A DNA stretch of 64,000 nucleotides from positions 248,001 through 312,000 of the forward strand of contig NZ_BPQO01000001.1 of NCBI RefSeq assembly GCF_022179285.1, written 5' to 3'. Shown piece by piece: positions 7,963-15,920 of this stretch. The notes under the pieces were generated by a model, which was given only the letters and a program-made list of their open reading frames with translations, had not been told where the DNA came from and searched no databases. The translations under genes and the position numbers were made by a program. The DNA comes from Methylobacterium hispanicum (GTDB lineage Bacteria > Pseudomonadota > Alphaproteobacteria > Rhizobiales > Beijerinckiaceae). Numbering within the stretch: the first letter of the stretch is position 1; each line of letters starts with the position of its first letter.

Positions 7963-9534
7963 CTAGAAAAAAATCGGCCGGGCGCTGGCGTGGTGCTCGG
8001 CCAGCACCGTGCCGCTGGCGGGGTCGATCTCCTTGAGCACCACGTCGTAGCCCCAGAGGTCGGCCAGATGCTGGAGCACGCGGTTCGCGTCCTCCTTCTG
8101 GAGCGTGATGCGGTTCAGCGCCTTGTGGTGCAGGATCAGCCGGCGGTCGCCCTCCAGGTCCACGTCCACCACCTCGATGTCGGGATCGAGCCACGCGACG
8201 TCGTACTGGCGGGCGAAGGAGCGGCGCATCTTGCGGTAGCCGCGCTCGTCGTGGATCGCCGCGACGCGCAGTTCCGGCTCGTCGGGATCGTCCACCACAT
8301 GGAACAGGCGCAGGTCCCGCATCAGCTTCGGGGAGAGGAACTGCGCGATGAAGCTCTCGTCGCGGTAGTTCTCCCAGACGTCGCGCAGCACGGCCATCGC
8401 GTCGCCGGTGCCGGCGATCTCGGGGAACCAGTCGCGGTCCTCGGCGGTCGGCTGCTCCACGATGCGCTGGATGTCCTGCATCATCGCGAAGCCGATCGCG
8501 TAGGGGTTGTGACCGCCGTAGGAGCGATCGTCGTAGGTCGGCTGGCGGATGACGTTGGTGTGCGACTGCAGGAACTCCAGATAGGCCGCCTCTCCGATCT
8601 GCCCCCGCTGCGAGAGCGCGTTCATGATGCGGTAATGGACGTAGGTGGCGCAGCCCTCGTTCATCACCTTGGTCTGGCGCTGCGGGTAGAAGTACTGCGC
8701 CACGAGGCGCACGATGCGCAGGATCTCGCGCTGCCAGGGCCGCAGGCGCGGGGCGACCTTCTCCAGGAAGTAGAGGATGTTCTCCTGGGGCAGTTCCAAG
8801 AGCGCCCGCCTGCGCTCGGCGGCCGCGTCCGTGCGCGCCGCGCCGGGCTTGGCCGGCAGCGTGCGCCAGAGGTCGTTGTAGATCTGCTCGCCGTGCTCGA
8901 CGCGCTCGCGCTCGCGGCGCTGCTCGGAGGCGAGGTCGGGGCGCTTCTTGCGCGGGTAGCGGTGCACGCCCTGGCTCATCAGGGCGTGGGCGGCGTCCAG
9001 CACCTGCTCGACCGCCTGATGGCCGTGGCGCTCCTCGCAGCGCGCGATGAAGCCCTTGGCGAAGTCGAGATAGTCGAGGATGCCCTCAGCGTCGGTCCAC
9101 TGCTTGAACAGGTAGTTGTTCTTGAAGAAGTGGTTGTGGCCGAAGGCGGCGTGGGCGATCACCAGCGTCTGCATGGTCGCCGTGTTCTCCTCCATCACGT
9201 AGGAGATGCACGGGTCGGAGTTGATGACGATCTCGTAGGCCAGTCCCATCAGGCCGCGGCGGTAGCCCGCCTCGTGCTGGGCGAAGTGCTTGCCGAAGGA
9301 CCAGTGCTTGTAAAACAGCGGCATGCCGATCGAGGCGTAGGCGTCGAGCATCTGCTCGGCCGTGATGATCTCGATCTGGTTCGGGTACCAGGAGAGGCCG
9401 AGTTCCGGCCCCGCCACGGCCTCGCAGGCGTCGTGGATGCGCCGGATGGTCTCGAAGTCCCAGTCGTTGCCCGAGAACAGCAGCTCGCCGGGCTTCGGCG
9501 GCTGGATCCTGGGGCGGCTCAGGCTGGTCACCAT
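7963..9534 (-). CDS. SpoVR family protein
   Basis: A 523-residue member of the SpoVR/YcgB family, the third gene of a prkA-yeaH-spoVR group. Family signatures are FSGNDWDFETIRRIHDACEAVAGPELGLSWYPNQIEII, HWSFGKHF, YEIVINSDPCISYVMEENT, GHNHFFKNNYLF, NEGCATYVHY and PYAIGFAMM. Its biochemical activity is unknown. In Bacillus it affects spore cortex; in proteobacteria it is induced with the PrkA kinase in stationary phase and starvation. The start chosen is ATG 9534 with GAGGAG upstream; a GTG at 9558 would add eight residues. The gap to yeaH is 49 bp. Confidence 0.94.
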   Translation of the reverse strand: MVTSLSRPRIQPPKPGELLFSGNDWDFETIRRIHDACEAVAGPELGLSWYPNQIEIITAEQMLDAYASIGMPLFYKHWSFGKHFAQHEAGYRRGLMGLAYEIVINSDPCISYVMEENTATMQTLVIAHAAFGHNHFFKNNYLFKQWTDAEGILDYLDFAKGFIARCEERHGHQAVEQVLDAAHALMSQGVHRYPRKKRPDLASEQRRERERVEHGEQIYNDLWRTLPAKPGAARTDAAAERRRALLELPQENILYFLEKVAPRLRPWQREILRIVRLVAQYFYPQRQTKVMNEGCATYVHYRIMNALSQRGQIGEAAYLEFLQSHTNVIRQPTYDDRSYGGHNPYAIGFAMMQDIQRIVEQPTAEDRDWFPEIAGTGDAMAVLRDVWENYRDESFIAQFLSPKLMRDLRLFHVVDDPDEPELRVAAIHDERGYRKMRRSFARQYDVAWLDPDIEVVDVDLEGDRRLILHHKALNRITLQKEDANRVLQHLADLWGYDVVLKEIDPASGTVLAEHHASARPIFF

Positions 9535-9583
9535 CCGGCCAATCTCCTCGCTGTCCACTCCCCTCCCCGCGCGGGAAGGAGCC

Positions 9584-10879
9584 TCACGCCTCCGCCTTCG
9601 CGTCCTTGCGGCCGAACAGCTCGCGGAACACGGGGTAGATCTCGCGGCGGTGGTTCACCTTGCGCATGGCGATGGCGCCGCCGGACTTGGCGACGGCCTC
9701 GTAGGTGCGCCAGAGCGTGGTGCGGTGCTCGACGAAGCCGGCCCGCGGCCCGTTCTCGTCGCCGACCTCCAGATAGGCGAAGTGCTGGCAGGCCGGCAGG
9801 ATGTGGGCGCGCAGCAATTCCGTGGCGGTCGGCCCGTCGGAGGAGACGTTGTCGCCGTCGGACGCCTGCGCCGCGTAGATGTTCCAGTCGTTCGGATCGT
9901 AGCGCTCGGAGATCACCCGCTTCATCTCGACGAGCGCCGAGGAGACCAGCGTGCCGCCGGTCTCGCGCGAGCCGAAGAAGGTCTCCTCGTCCACCTCCGT
10001 CGCCCGGTCGGTGTGGCGGATGAACACGATCTCGACGTGCCGGTAGCGGCGCGTGAGGAAGATGTGGAGCAGGATGTAGAACCTTTTGGCGAGGTCCTTC
10101 ATGTGCTCGGTCATCGAGCCGGAGACGTCCATCAGGCAGAACATCACGGCCTGGGCGATCGGTTTCGGGTAGGGCTCGAAGCGGCGGAAGCGCAGGTCGA
10201 TCGGATCGACGTAGGGGATGCGCTTCGAGCGCTCGCGAAGCAGCGTCAGCGCCTGGACGAGGTCGGCCCGCTCGGGCGCCTCCTCGGGCAGGGCGTCGAT
10301 GCGGGCCTCGAGCGCCGCGATCTCGTCGGGCTTCGGGCGCTTGAGCGCGATGCGGCGGGACATGGAGTTCCGCAGCGTCCGGCCCAGCGCGAGGTTGGCG
10401 GGCGAGCCCGTCACCGTGTAGCCGGCCCGGCGCATGCCCTCCGTCTCGACCACAGCGAGGCGGCGCTTGGCGAGATCCGGGAGTTCGAGGTCCTCGAGGA
10501 AGAGTTCCAGAAACTCCTCGCGGGTCAGCACGAAGCGGAAGGCGTCCTCGCTGTTCTCGCCGCCCTCCCCGCCCTCGCCGGAGCCGCGCCCCCCGCCGCC
10601 TCCCGGCGGGCGCTCGATCGTGTCGCCCTCCACGTAGGTCTTGTTGCCGGGCAGGATGTGGTCCTGCAGGCCGGTGCCGGGCTGGCGCGAGAAGCGCGGC
10701 TCGCGCACGCCGTCCGCCGGCACGGAGACGCGGCCGTCCTTGCCGAGGTCCTTGATGTCCCGTTCGCGGGCGGATTCGCGCACGGCCCGCTGGGCCACGT
10801 CCTTCACGCGGCGGAGGAAGCGCTGCCGGTTGGGGAGACTCTTGCCCCCGGGATTGAGTCGACGGTCGACGATGTGCAT
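9584..10879 (-). CDS. yeaH: YeaH/YhbH family protein (DUF444)
   Basis: A protein of about 431 residues with the DUF444 layout: an N-terminal IVDRRLNPGGKSLPNRQRFLRR motif, a Gly/Glu-rich low-complexity linker (GGGGGRGSGEGGEGGE), then a von Willebrand A-like domain with a MIDAS-type motif (FCLMDVSGSMTEHMKDLAKRFY) and SSALVEMKRVI. Such proteins accompany the PrkA kinase and may be its partner or substrate. The family starts just before the DRRLN motif, favouring ATG 10879 (MHIVDRRL); an in-frame ATG at 10921 adds 14 residues. Neither has a clear Shine-Dalgarno. The 112 bp between prkA and this gene holds two GGCCGGC hairpins. Confidence 0.92.
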   Translation of the reverse strand: MHIVDRRLNPGGKSLPNRQRFLRRVKDVAQRAVRESARERDIKDLGKDGRVSVPADGVREPRFSRQPGTGLQDHILPGNKTYVEGDTIERPPGGGGGRGSGEGGEGGENSEDAFRFVLTREEFLELFLEDLELPDLAKRRLAVVETEGMRRAGYTVTGSPANLALGRTLRNSMSRRIALKRPKPDEIAALEARIDALPEEAPERADLVQALTLLRERSKRIPYVDPIDLRFRRFEPYPKPIAQAVMFCLMDVSGSMTEHMKDLAKRFYILLHIFLTRRYRHVEIVFIRHTDRATEVDEETFFGSRETGGTLVSSALVEMKRVISERYDPNDWNIYAAQASDGDNVSSDGPTATELLRAHILPACQHFAYLEVGDENGPRAGFVEHRTTLWRTYEAVAKSGGAIAMRKVNHRREIYPVFRELFGRKDAKAEA

Positions 10880-10904
10880 TCGGTGCCCGAACCCTCGTCC
10901 GCTC

Positions 10905-10990
10905 TGATTCCGGCCGGCCATGATCGCCGGCCGGCCGCTCGAAACTGTGGCGGCTTGAGGGTGTGGCCGGCCTCAAGCCGGCCTGTGCCC
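10905..10990 (-). repeat. Intercistronic hairpins between prkA and yeaH
   Basis: GGCCGGC-CATGATC-GCCGGCC (about 10912-10934) and CCGGC-CTCAA-GCCGG (about 10967-10982) are two GC-rich hairpins in the 112 bp gap. They lack T-tracts. They could stabilise the prkA message or lower readthrough into yeaH-spoVR. Confidence 0.4.
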
Positions 10991-10991
10991 C

Positions 10992-12944
10992 CTACCCCGC
11001 CTGCTTCACCCGCATGTACCACTCGACCAGCCGGCGGACCTGCCGCTCGGTGTAGCCGCGCGCGACCATGCGCTCGACGAACTCGCCGTGCTTCTTCTCG
11101 GTGTCGCCGTCCTTCTTGGACCCGAAGGAGATCACCGGCAGCAGCTCCTCGACTTGGCTGAACATCCGCCGCTCGATCACCTCGCGCAGCTTCTCGTAGC
11201 TGGTCCAGCTCGGGTTGCGGCCGCCGTGCTGCGCCCGGGAGCGCAGGGCGAACTTCACCACCTCGTTGCGGAAATCCTTCGGGTTGGCGATGCCGGCGGG
11301 CTTCTCGATCTTGGTCAGCTCCTGGTTCAGCAACTCGCGGTTGAGGAGCTGGCCGGTCTCGGCGTCCTTGAAGTCTTGGTCCTCGATCCAGGCATCCGCG
11401 TAGTCGATGTAGCGGTCGAACAGGTTCTGCCCGTAATCGTGGTACGACTCGAGATAGGCCTTCTGGATCTCGTGGCCGATGAACTCCGCGTAGCGCGGCG
11501 CGAGCTCGGTCTTGATGAACTCCAGATAGCGCTTCTCGGTCTCGGGCGGCAATTGCTCGCGCTTGAGCGCCTGTTCGAGCACGTACATCAGGTGCACGGG
11601 ATCGGCCGAGACCTCGGTGGTGTCGTGGTTGAAGGTCGCGGCCAGCACCTTGAAGGCGAAGCGGGTCGAGATCCCGTCCATGCCCTCGTCCACGCCGGCG
11701 GTGTCCTTGTACTCCTGCATCGAGCGGGCGCGGGGATCGACCTCGCGCAAGCTCTCGCCGTCGTAGACCCGCATCTTGGAGAACAGGTTCGAGTTCGCGT
11801 GCTCGCGCAGCCGCGAGAGCACCGAGAACCGGGCCAGCATCTCCAGCGTGCCCGGCGCGCAGGCGGCGGCCGAGAGTTCCGAGCCGGAGATCAGCTTGTC
11901 GTAGATGCGCTGCTCCTCCGTCACCCGGAGGCAGTACGGCACCTTGATCACGTAGATGCGGTCGATGAAGGCTTCGTTGTTCTTGTTGGTCTTGAAGGTC
12001 TGCCACTCGGACTCGTTCGAGTGCGCCAGGATCACGCCCGTGAACGGGATCGCGCCGATGTTCTCGGTGCCGACGTAGTTGCCCTCCTGCGTCGCCGTGA
12101 GCAGCGGGTGCAGCATCTTGATGGGCGCCTTGAACATCTCGACGAACTCCAGGACACCCTGGTTCGCCCGGTTCAGTCCACCCGAGTAGGAGTACGCATC
12201 CGGGTCCGCCTGGGAGAGGGTCTCCAGGCGGCGGATGTCGACCTTGCCGACGAGCGAGGAGATGTCTTGGTTGTTCTCGTCGCCGGGCTCGGTCTTGGCG
12301 ATGCCGATCTGGCGCAGGCGGGACGGCCGGACCTTGATCACCTTGAAGCGCGAGATGTCGCCGTTGAACTCGTCGAGGCGCTTGAGGGCCCAGGGGCTCA
12401 TCAGGCCGGTCAGCCGGCGGCGCGGGATGCCGTAGCGGCTCTGGATCTCCGCGCCCATCGTCTCGGGGTCGAACAGGCCCAGCGGGCTCTCGAAGACCGG
12501 CGAGACCTCGTCGCCCGCCTTCAGCACGTAGATCGGGTGGACCTCCATCAGCGCCTTCAGGCGCTCGGCGAGCGACGACTTGCCGCCGCCGACAGGGCCC
12601 AGCAGGTAGAGGATCTGCTTGCGCTCCTCCAACCCTTGAGCGGCGTGGCGGAAGAACGAGACGATCCGCTCGATCGTCTCCTCCATGCCGTAGAACTCGG
12701 CGAAGGCCGGGTAGGTCCGGATGGTCCGGTTCATGAAGATCCGGCCGAGGCGGGAATCCTTGGCGGTGTCGATGAACTCGGGCTTGCCGATGGCCTCGAG
12801 GATGCGCTCGGCCGCGGAGGCGTACATCAGCGGCTCGTCGCGGCAGGCCTCCAGATACTCGGAGAGCGTCATCTCCGTGTCGCGGCGCGCCTCGTAGCCT
12901 CTGGCGAAGCTCTGGAAAAGGTCGTTCGTCGCATGCATCGGCAT
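10992..12944 (-). CDS. prkA: PrkA family serine protein kinase
   Basis: A 650-residue AAA+ ATPase/protein kinase of the PrkA/YeaG type; E. coli YeaG is about 644 residues and is needed for adaptation to sustained nitrogen starvation. Seen: the Walker A LLGPVGGGKSSLAERLK (about 116-130), the AAA+ core, and the C-terminal PrkA domain (HEIQKAYLESYHDYGQNLFDRYIDYADAW, KFALRSRAQHGGRNPSWTSYEKLREVIE). A good ribosome-binding site (GAGAGG) is 8 nt before the ATG. A sigma-54-type motif lies about 50 bp upstream. First gene of prkA-yeaH-spoVR; the conserved trio implies one stress pathway. Confidence 0.95.
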   Translation of the reverse strand: MPMHATNDLFQSFARGYEARRDTEMTLSEYLEACRDEPLMYASAAERILEAIGKPEFIDTAKDSRLGRIFMNRTIRTYPAFAEFYGMEETIERIVSFFRHAAQGLEERKQILYLLGPVGGGKSSLAERLKALMEVHPIYVLKAGDEVSPVFESPLGLFDPETMGAEIQSRYGIPRRRLTGLMSPWALKRLDEFNGDISRFKVIKVRPSRLRQIGIAKTEPGDENNQDISSLVGKVDIRRLETLSQADPDAYSYSGGLNRANQGVLEFVEMFKAPIKMLHPLLTATQEGNYVGTENIGAIPFTGVILAHSNESEWQTFKTNKNNEAFIDRIYVIKVPYCLRVTEEQRIYDKLISGSELSAAACAPGTLEMLARFSVLSRLREHANSNLFSKMRVYDGESLREVDPRARSMQEYKDTAGVDEGMDGISTRFAFKVLAATFNHDTTEVSADPVHLMYVLEQALKREQLPPETEKRYLEFIKTELAPRYAEFIGHEIQKAYLESYHDYGQNLFDRYIDYADAWIEDQDFKDAETGQLLNRELLNQELTKIEKPAGIANPKDFRNEVVKFALRSRAQHGGRNPSWTSYEKLREVIERRMFSQVEELLPVISFGSKKDGDTEKKHGEFVERMVARGYTERQVRRLVEWYMRVKQAG

Positions 12945-12992
12945 TCGATAACCCTCTCAGACCACGGTTAGCTTCATCCTGTCCCGGCCCGG

Positions 12993-13010
12993 ATGCAACT
13001 GACAGGCCCG
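12993..13010 (-). promoter_or_regulatory. prkA: Candidate sigma-54 promoter of prkA
   Basis: On the minus strand the sequence reads GGCCTGTCAGTTGC, with GG at 13008-13007, exactly ten bases, then GC at 12996-12995: the invariant -24/-12 spacing, with TTGC fully matching the -12 consensus and the C and G of the -24 GGCAcG partly matching. It would start transcription near 12984, about 40 nt before the prkA ATG. Known: E. coli yeaGH is in the nitrogen (NtrC/sigma-54) regulon. An upstream activator site was not identified. Confidence 0.42.
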
Positions 13011-13165
13011 CTTTTGTCGCACTGCGACGGAGACGCCGCAGGTGCGTGTGCCGCCTGCAACACTCCGCCTTTCGGCGGGCCGGATCAACACTCTTCCGGC
13101 TCCCTTGCGCGAGGCTGGGTGATCGCGGGCCTCGCCGAGGCGCCCGTGACCGAACGTGGACGCGC

Positions 13166-13192
13166 GGCCTGTTGTGCGATGCACAACAGGCC
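13166..13192. repeat. Perfect 12-bp hairpin, no T-tract
   Basis: GGCCTGTTGTGC (13166-13177), loop GAT, then GCACAACAGGCC (13181-13192). It lies just past the stop of the minus-strand gene at 13210. No run of T follows on either strand, so it may be a Rho-assisted terminator, an mRNA 3' cap or a protein-binding palindrome. Confidence 0.55.
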
Positions 13193-13209
13193 CGATGCGA
13201 CGCGGCGCG

Positions 13210-13650
13210 TCAGAGATCGTTGCTGTCCTTCTTGGCGTCGCCCCCGCCCTTCGAGGCCGCCTCGACCGTGATCTTGAAGACCCGGGTCTGGACCTCGCCG
13301 TCGGCGCTCTTCACCTCGAACGTCAGCTCGTCCGAGCCGGTGAAACCGTCCTTGGGCTGGTAGAACACGCCCATCACGCCGGCATCCTTGTTCGGGCAGC
13401 GGAAGTTCCCCGGCGTCTTCTGCTTGCCGGCCTTCACGATCACGGCGCCGTTCTTCGGGAAGGCGGAGAACCGGAATTCCGGCATCGGCCCCTCCGAGCA
13501 ATCCTTCTTCAGGTTCGGCGTGACGAGGAGCCGGCCCGTCTTGCCGGAGGCCACCGTCTCGGTCTTCTGGACCGTGTCGGCCAGGACCGGGCCTGCGGCG
13601 GTCAGGAGGCCGCCGGCGACGAGCGCGGCGAGCGGGCGGGCGAAGGTCAT
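13210..13650 (-). CDS. Secreted Ig-like-domain protein of unknown function
   Basis: A 146-residue protein with a signal peptide (MTFARPLAALVAGGLLTAAGPVLA) and one beta-sandwich-like domain: FPKNGAVIVKAGKQKTPGNFRCPNK, MGVFYQPKDGFTGSDELTFEVKSADGEVQTRVFKITV. The pattern YxPxxGFxGxDxFTF is typical of bacterial Ig/cadherin-like repeats. Two Cys (in KKDCSEG and FRCPNK) could form a disulfide. The C-terminal 14 residues are charged. Probably periplasmic; partner unknown. It is monocistronic. Confidence 0.65.
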   Translation of the reverse strand: MTFARPLAALVAGGLLTAAGPVLADTVQKTETVASGKTGRLLVTPNLKKDCSEGPMPEFRFSAFPKNGAVIVKAGKQKTPGNFRCPNKDAGVMGVFYQPKDGFTGSDELTFEVKSADGEVQTRVFKITVEAASKGGGDAKKDSNDL

Positions 13651-13767
13651 GCTGGGCTCTCCCCTGGAGCGTTCTCGAACCGGCGTCGGCTGCGCCGGGA
13701 CACGCCATGTGGGGAGGCGGCGGCATCCCGTCGAGGGGCGGCGCGGCTCGGCGGGGAGCGGCCGGCA

Positions 13768-14187
13768 CTAATCCTGGAGCGCGGCCGCGACGATGCCGGT
13801 GACCCGCGCGAGGGCGGCCGGCTCCAGCTCGTCCTTCAGCATCGCGGCGAGCCGCGCCTCGACGCGGGCCCGCTCGCCCGCGTCGGCGACGGGCGTGACG
13901 GGGATGTCCGCCTCGTCGATGCGGCAGACCCGGCGGATGGTCTCGGCGGCGGCGAGCAGCGCCTCCCGGTCGGCGGGACCCATCTCCCAGAGCGGGTTGC
14001 GCAGCCGGCTGATCACCCGCTTGGCATCGCGGTAGGCGTGGTCGGCCTGGGTCGCCGCCTCGATGCGGCTCGCGAGGTAGACGAGTTCCAGCACCTCGGA
14101 GGCCGCCTGCGGGCAGGCGCGCACGACCCGCATCAGGCGGCTCGTCAGTTCCTGGGTCGGCGAGAGCGGGCGGCGAGGCGCTTTCAT
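13768..14187 (-). CDS. Hypothetical protein, helical
   Basis: A 139-residue protein from ATG 14187 (MKAPRRPLSPTQELTSRLMRVV); the open frame extends upstream to 14316, but that part is Arg/Gly-rich and atypical. It is predicted soluble and mostly helical (EVLELVYLASRIEAATQADHAYRDAKRVISRLRNPLWEM), rich in Ala/Arg/Glu, with no signal peptide or membrane segment. I do not recognise a family. It lies between a secreted-protein gene and merR on the same strand, without tight spacing. Codon use matches the neighbours, so a real gene is likely. Confidence 0.5.
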   Translation of the reverse strand: MKAPRRPLSPTQELTSRLMRVVRACPQAASEVLELVYLASRIEAATQADHAYRDAKRVISRLRNPLWEMGPADREALLAAAETIRRVCRIDEADIPVTPVADAGERARVEARLAAMLKDELEPAALARVTGIVAAALQD

Positions 14188-14444
14188 GCGCCGGTCAACG
14201 CCAATCCTCCGGAAAGGTTCGCGGCCCACCAGGTGGGAAAGGCGTTGGCGGACCAGTGGGTTGCGCACCATTGATCGGCCGGGCGCGACGCCCCCTCCTG
14301 TCCGCGGTCGGGGCAAGCGTGGAGAATGGGCCCCCTCCCTCGGCTCGGGCGAGAACCGCGCCGCGCCCCCTCTCCCGATCCGGCCCCGCGCTCGCTCGGC
14401 ATCTGCGATCGCGCTGCTCTTTTGGGGAAGGGGAGCGTCGCGCG
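14188..14444. other. Intergenic region with a palindromic-element remnant
   Basis: No gene is seen. AACCGCGCCGCGCCCC plus CTCTCCC at 14354-14376 is identical (reverse complement) to the GGGAGAGGGGGCGCGG... arm of element copies B and C, and TTGATCGGCCGG at about 14273 resembles another part of that arm. This looks like a decayed or truncated fourth copy. Confidence 0.5.
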
Positions 14445-14912
14445 CTATTCCGGCTTCTCCCGCAGGGCCGCCAGCGCGTCGCGGCAGGCGTGGAGCTCGG
14501 CCAGCACCGCCTCGAGGAGCGCGCGCTGGGGCATGTCAGGCTCGAGGGGAGCCGCCTCGCGCTGCGTCTCGGGCGCCTCGGGGGCCGCCGCCACGGCCTC
14601 GCCGCGGCCGACCGCCTGGACGAAGCGGACACCGTTCTCCCGCAGCACCCGTTGCGCGCCCTGGATGGTGTAGCGCTGGACGTGCAGCATGTGCCGGATG
14701 CCGGCGATCAGCGCGACGTCCTCGGGCCGGTAGTAGCGGCGCCCGCCCGCGCGCTTCAGGGGCCGCACCTGCCCGAAGCGCGTCTCCCAGAAGCGCAGCA
14801 CGTGCTGGGGCACGTCGAGGGCCTCCGAGACCTCGCTGATCGTCCGGAAGGCGCCGGCCTGCTTCGCCCCCGGATCGTCGGCGGGTGTGGCGGCAGGGGG
14901 CGCTGGCGGCAT
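14445..14912 (-). CDS. MerR family transcriptional regulator
   Basis: A 155-residue protein with an N-terminal MerR winged helix: [72 protein letters not shown] (about 22-93). A variable C-terminus rich in Ala/Glu ends in a short helix. It has no Cys cluster, so it is not a metal-sensing MerR. In many alphaproteobacteria this MerR type (related to MlrA/CarA heads) follows ihfA; here ihfA is absent from the flank, so it is an orphan copy or the link is broken. Targets unknown. Confidence 0.85.
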   Translation of the reverse strand: MPPAPPAATPADDPGAKQAGAFRTISEVSEALDVPQHVLRFWETRFGQVRPLKRAGGRRYYRPEDVALIAGIRHMLHVQRYTIQGAQRVLRENGVRFVQAVGRGEAVAAAPEAPETQREAAPLEPDMPQRALLEAVLAELHACRDALAALREKPE

Positions 14913-15015
14913 GAGCGGTTCCGTCGGGCAAGCGCGGACGGTCCGCCCGCGGGGCCCCGATCATAGGCCCGGCCCGCGGGTCACGGCCAGGGCGCAGACC
15001 GAAGAGGGGCGTTGG

Positions 15016-15049
15016 CCAAAAGGAAAGGCCCGCGGCGAGCCGCGGGCCT
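15016..15049 (-). terminator. rpsD: Intrinsic terminator of rpsD
   Basis: On the minus strand GGCCCGCGG (15048-15040), loop CTCG, CCGCGGGCC (15035-15027), then TTTCCTTTT (15026-15018). A perfect 9-bp GC stem with a T-rich tail, 40 bp past the rpsD stop. Confidence 0.85.
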
Positions 15050-15089
15050 CCCGGAATCCTGGGTCGCGGCCCGCGCGGGCCGCGCCGCC

Positions 15090-15707
15090 TCAGCGCGAGT
15101 AGAACTCGATGACGAGGTTCGGCTCCATCTGCACCGGGTAGGGCACCTCGGAGAGGCCCGGCACGCGGGTCACGCGGGCGGTCATCTTCTGGTGATCGAC
15201 CTCGATGTAGTCCGGCACGTCGCGCTCGGCGAGCTGGGTGGCGACCACCACGAACTCGAACTGGCGGGCGGCCTCGCGCACCTCGATCACGTCGCCCGGC
15301 TTCACGAGGTAGCTCGGGATGTTCACCCGCTGGCCGTTCACCTTGATGTGGCCGTGGTTGATGAACTGGCGGGCGGCGAACGGGGTCGCCACGAACTTCG
15401 AGCGGTACACGACCGCGTCGAGGCGGCGCTCCAGCAGGCCGATCAGGTTCTCGCCCGAGTCGCCGCGCAGGCGGATCGCCTCGGCGTAGTAGCGGCGGAA
15501 CTGCTTCTCGGTGATGTTGCCGTAGTAGCCCTTGAGCTTCTGCTTGGCGCGCAGCTGCGTGCCGAAGTCGCTCATCTTGCCCTTGCGGCGCTGGCCGTGC
15601 TGGCCGGGGCCGTACTCGCGGCGATTCACGGGGCTCTTCGGGCGGCCCCAGATGTTCTGGCCCATGCGGCGATCGAGCTTGTGCTTCGCCTGAACGCGCT
15701 TCGACAT
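15090..15707 (-). CDS. rpsD: 30S ribosomal protein S4
   Basis: A 205-residue primary 16S rRNA-binding protein of the small subunit. Diagnostic sequences: [61 protein letters not shown], and the S4 RNA-binding domain ([18 protein letters not shown]...[32 protein letters not shown], about residues 95-160). It is monocistronic, away from the main ribosomal operons, as is usual in alphaproteobacteria. Its Shine-Dalgarno is locked in a 7-bp hairpin, and an intrinsic terminator follows. Confidence 0.98.
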   Translation of the reverse strand: MSKRVQAKHKLDRRMGQNIWGRPKSPVNRREYGPGQHGQRRKGKMSDFGTQLRAKQKLKGYYGNITEKQFRRYYAEAIRLRGDSGENLIGLLERRLDAVVYRSKFVATPFAARQFINHGHIKVNGQRVNIPSYLVKPGDVIEVREAARQFEFVVVATQLAERDVPDYIEVDHQKMTARVTRVPGLSEVPYPVQMEPNLVIEFYSR

Positions 15708-15745
15708 CGCGGTTCCTCTGTCTTCTGTTCGTGCTTCGAGGAACG
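15708..15745 (-). promoter_or_regulatory. rpsD: Leader hairpin hiding the rpsD ribosome-binding site
   Basis: In the mRNA GTTCCTC (15744-15738) pairs perfectly with GAGGAAC (15718-15712) over a 19-nt loop. GAGGAAC contains the Shine-Dalgarno (GAGG, ending about 7 nt before the ATG at 15707). Closing this helix would block initiation. S4 represses its own translation by mRNA binding in E. coli and Bacillus; this may be the equivalent, though the structure is different from the E. coli pseudoknot. Confidence 0.5.
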
Positions 15746-15841
15746 CGCCCTCCTCTCCCCCCGGCCGGAGCCGTCCTCGGCCGGGGCCGAGCGGGGCGAC
15801 AGAGCGGGGTTGAGCCCGCCCACGGGTGCGTTGAAAATGCA

Positions 15842-15866
15842 GCGGGGCCCCTCATCGGAGCCCCGC
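15842..15866 (-). terminator. Hairpin in the rpsD/outer-membrane-protein gap
   Basis: CGGGGC near 15842 can pair with GCCCCG near 15865, with a short A/T-rich flank. It lies past the 3' end of nothing on the plus strand and upstream of rpsD on the minus strand, after the outer-membrane-protein gene's direction is considered it cannot terminate that gene; its role is unclear. Confidence 0.2.
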
Positions 15867-15920
15867 GACGGCGCGTCTGTAGTGCAGACGGCCGGTTCGG
15901 TCAACCTGCGGCCGGGATCG

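Noticed and set aside
14188..14444. tRNA or small RNA between merR and the helical hypothetical gene
   Set aside because: No cloverleaf, T-arm or anticodon arm could be found; the notable sequence is the element remnant.
15842..15866. Hairpin as terminator of the outer-membrane gene at 15921-16772
   Set aside because: It does lie downstream of that gene's stop, but has no T-tract and may belong to the rpsD upstream region; left at low confidence.
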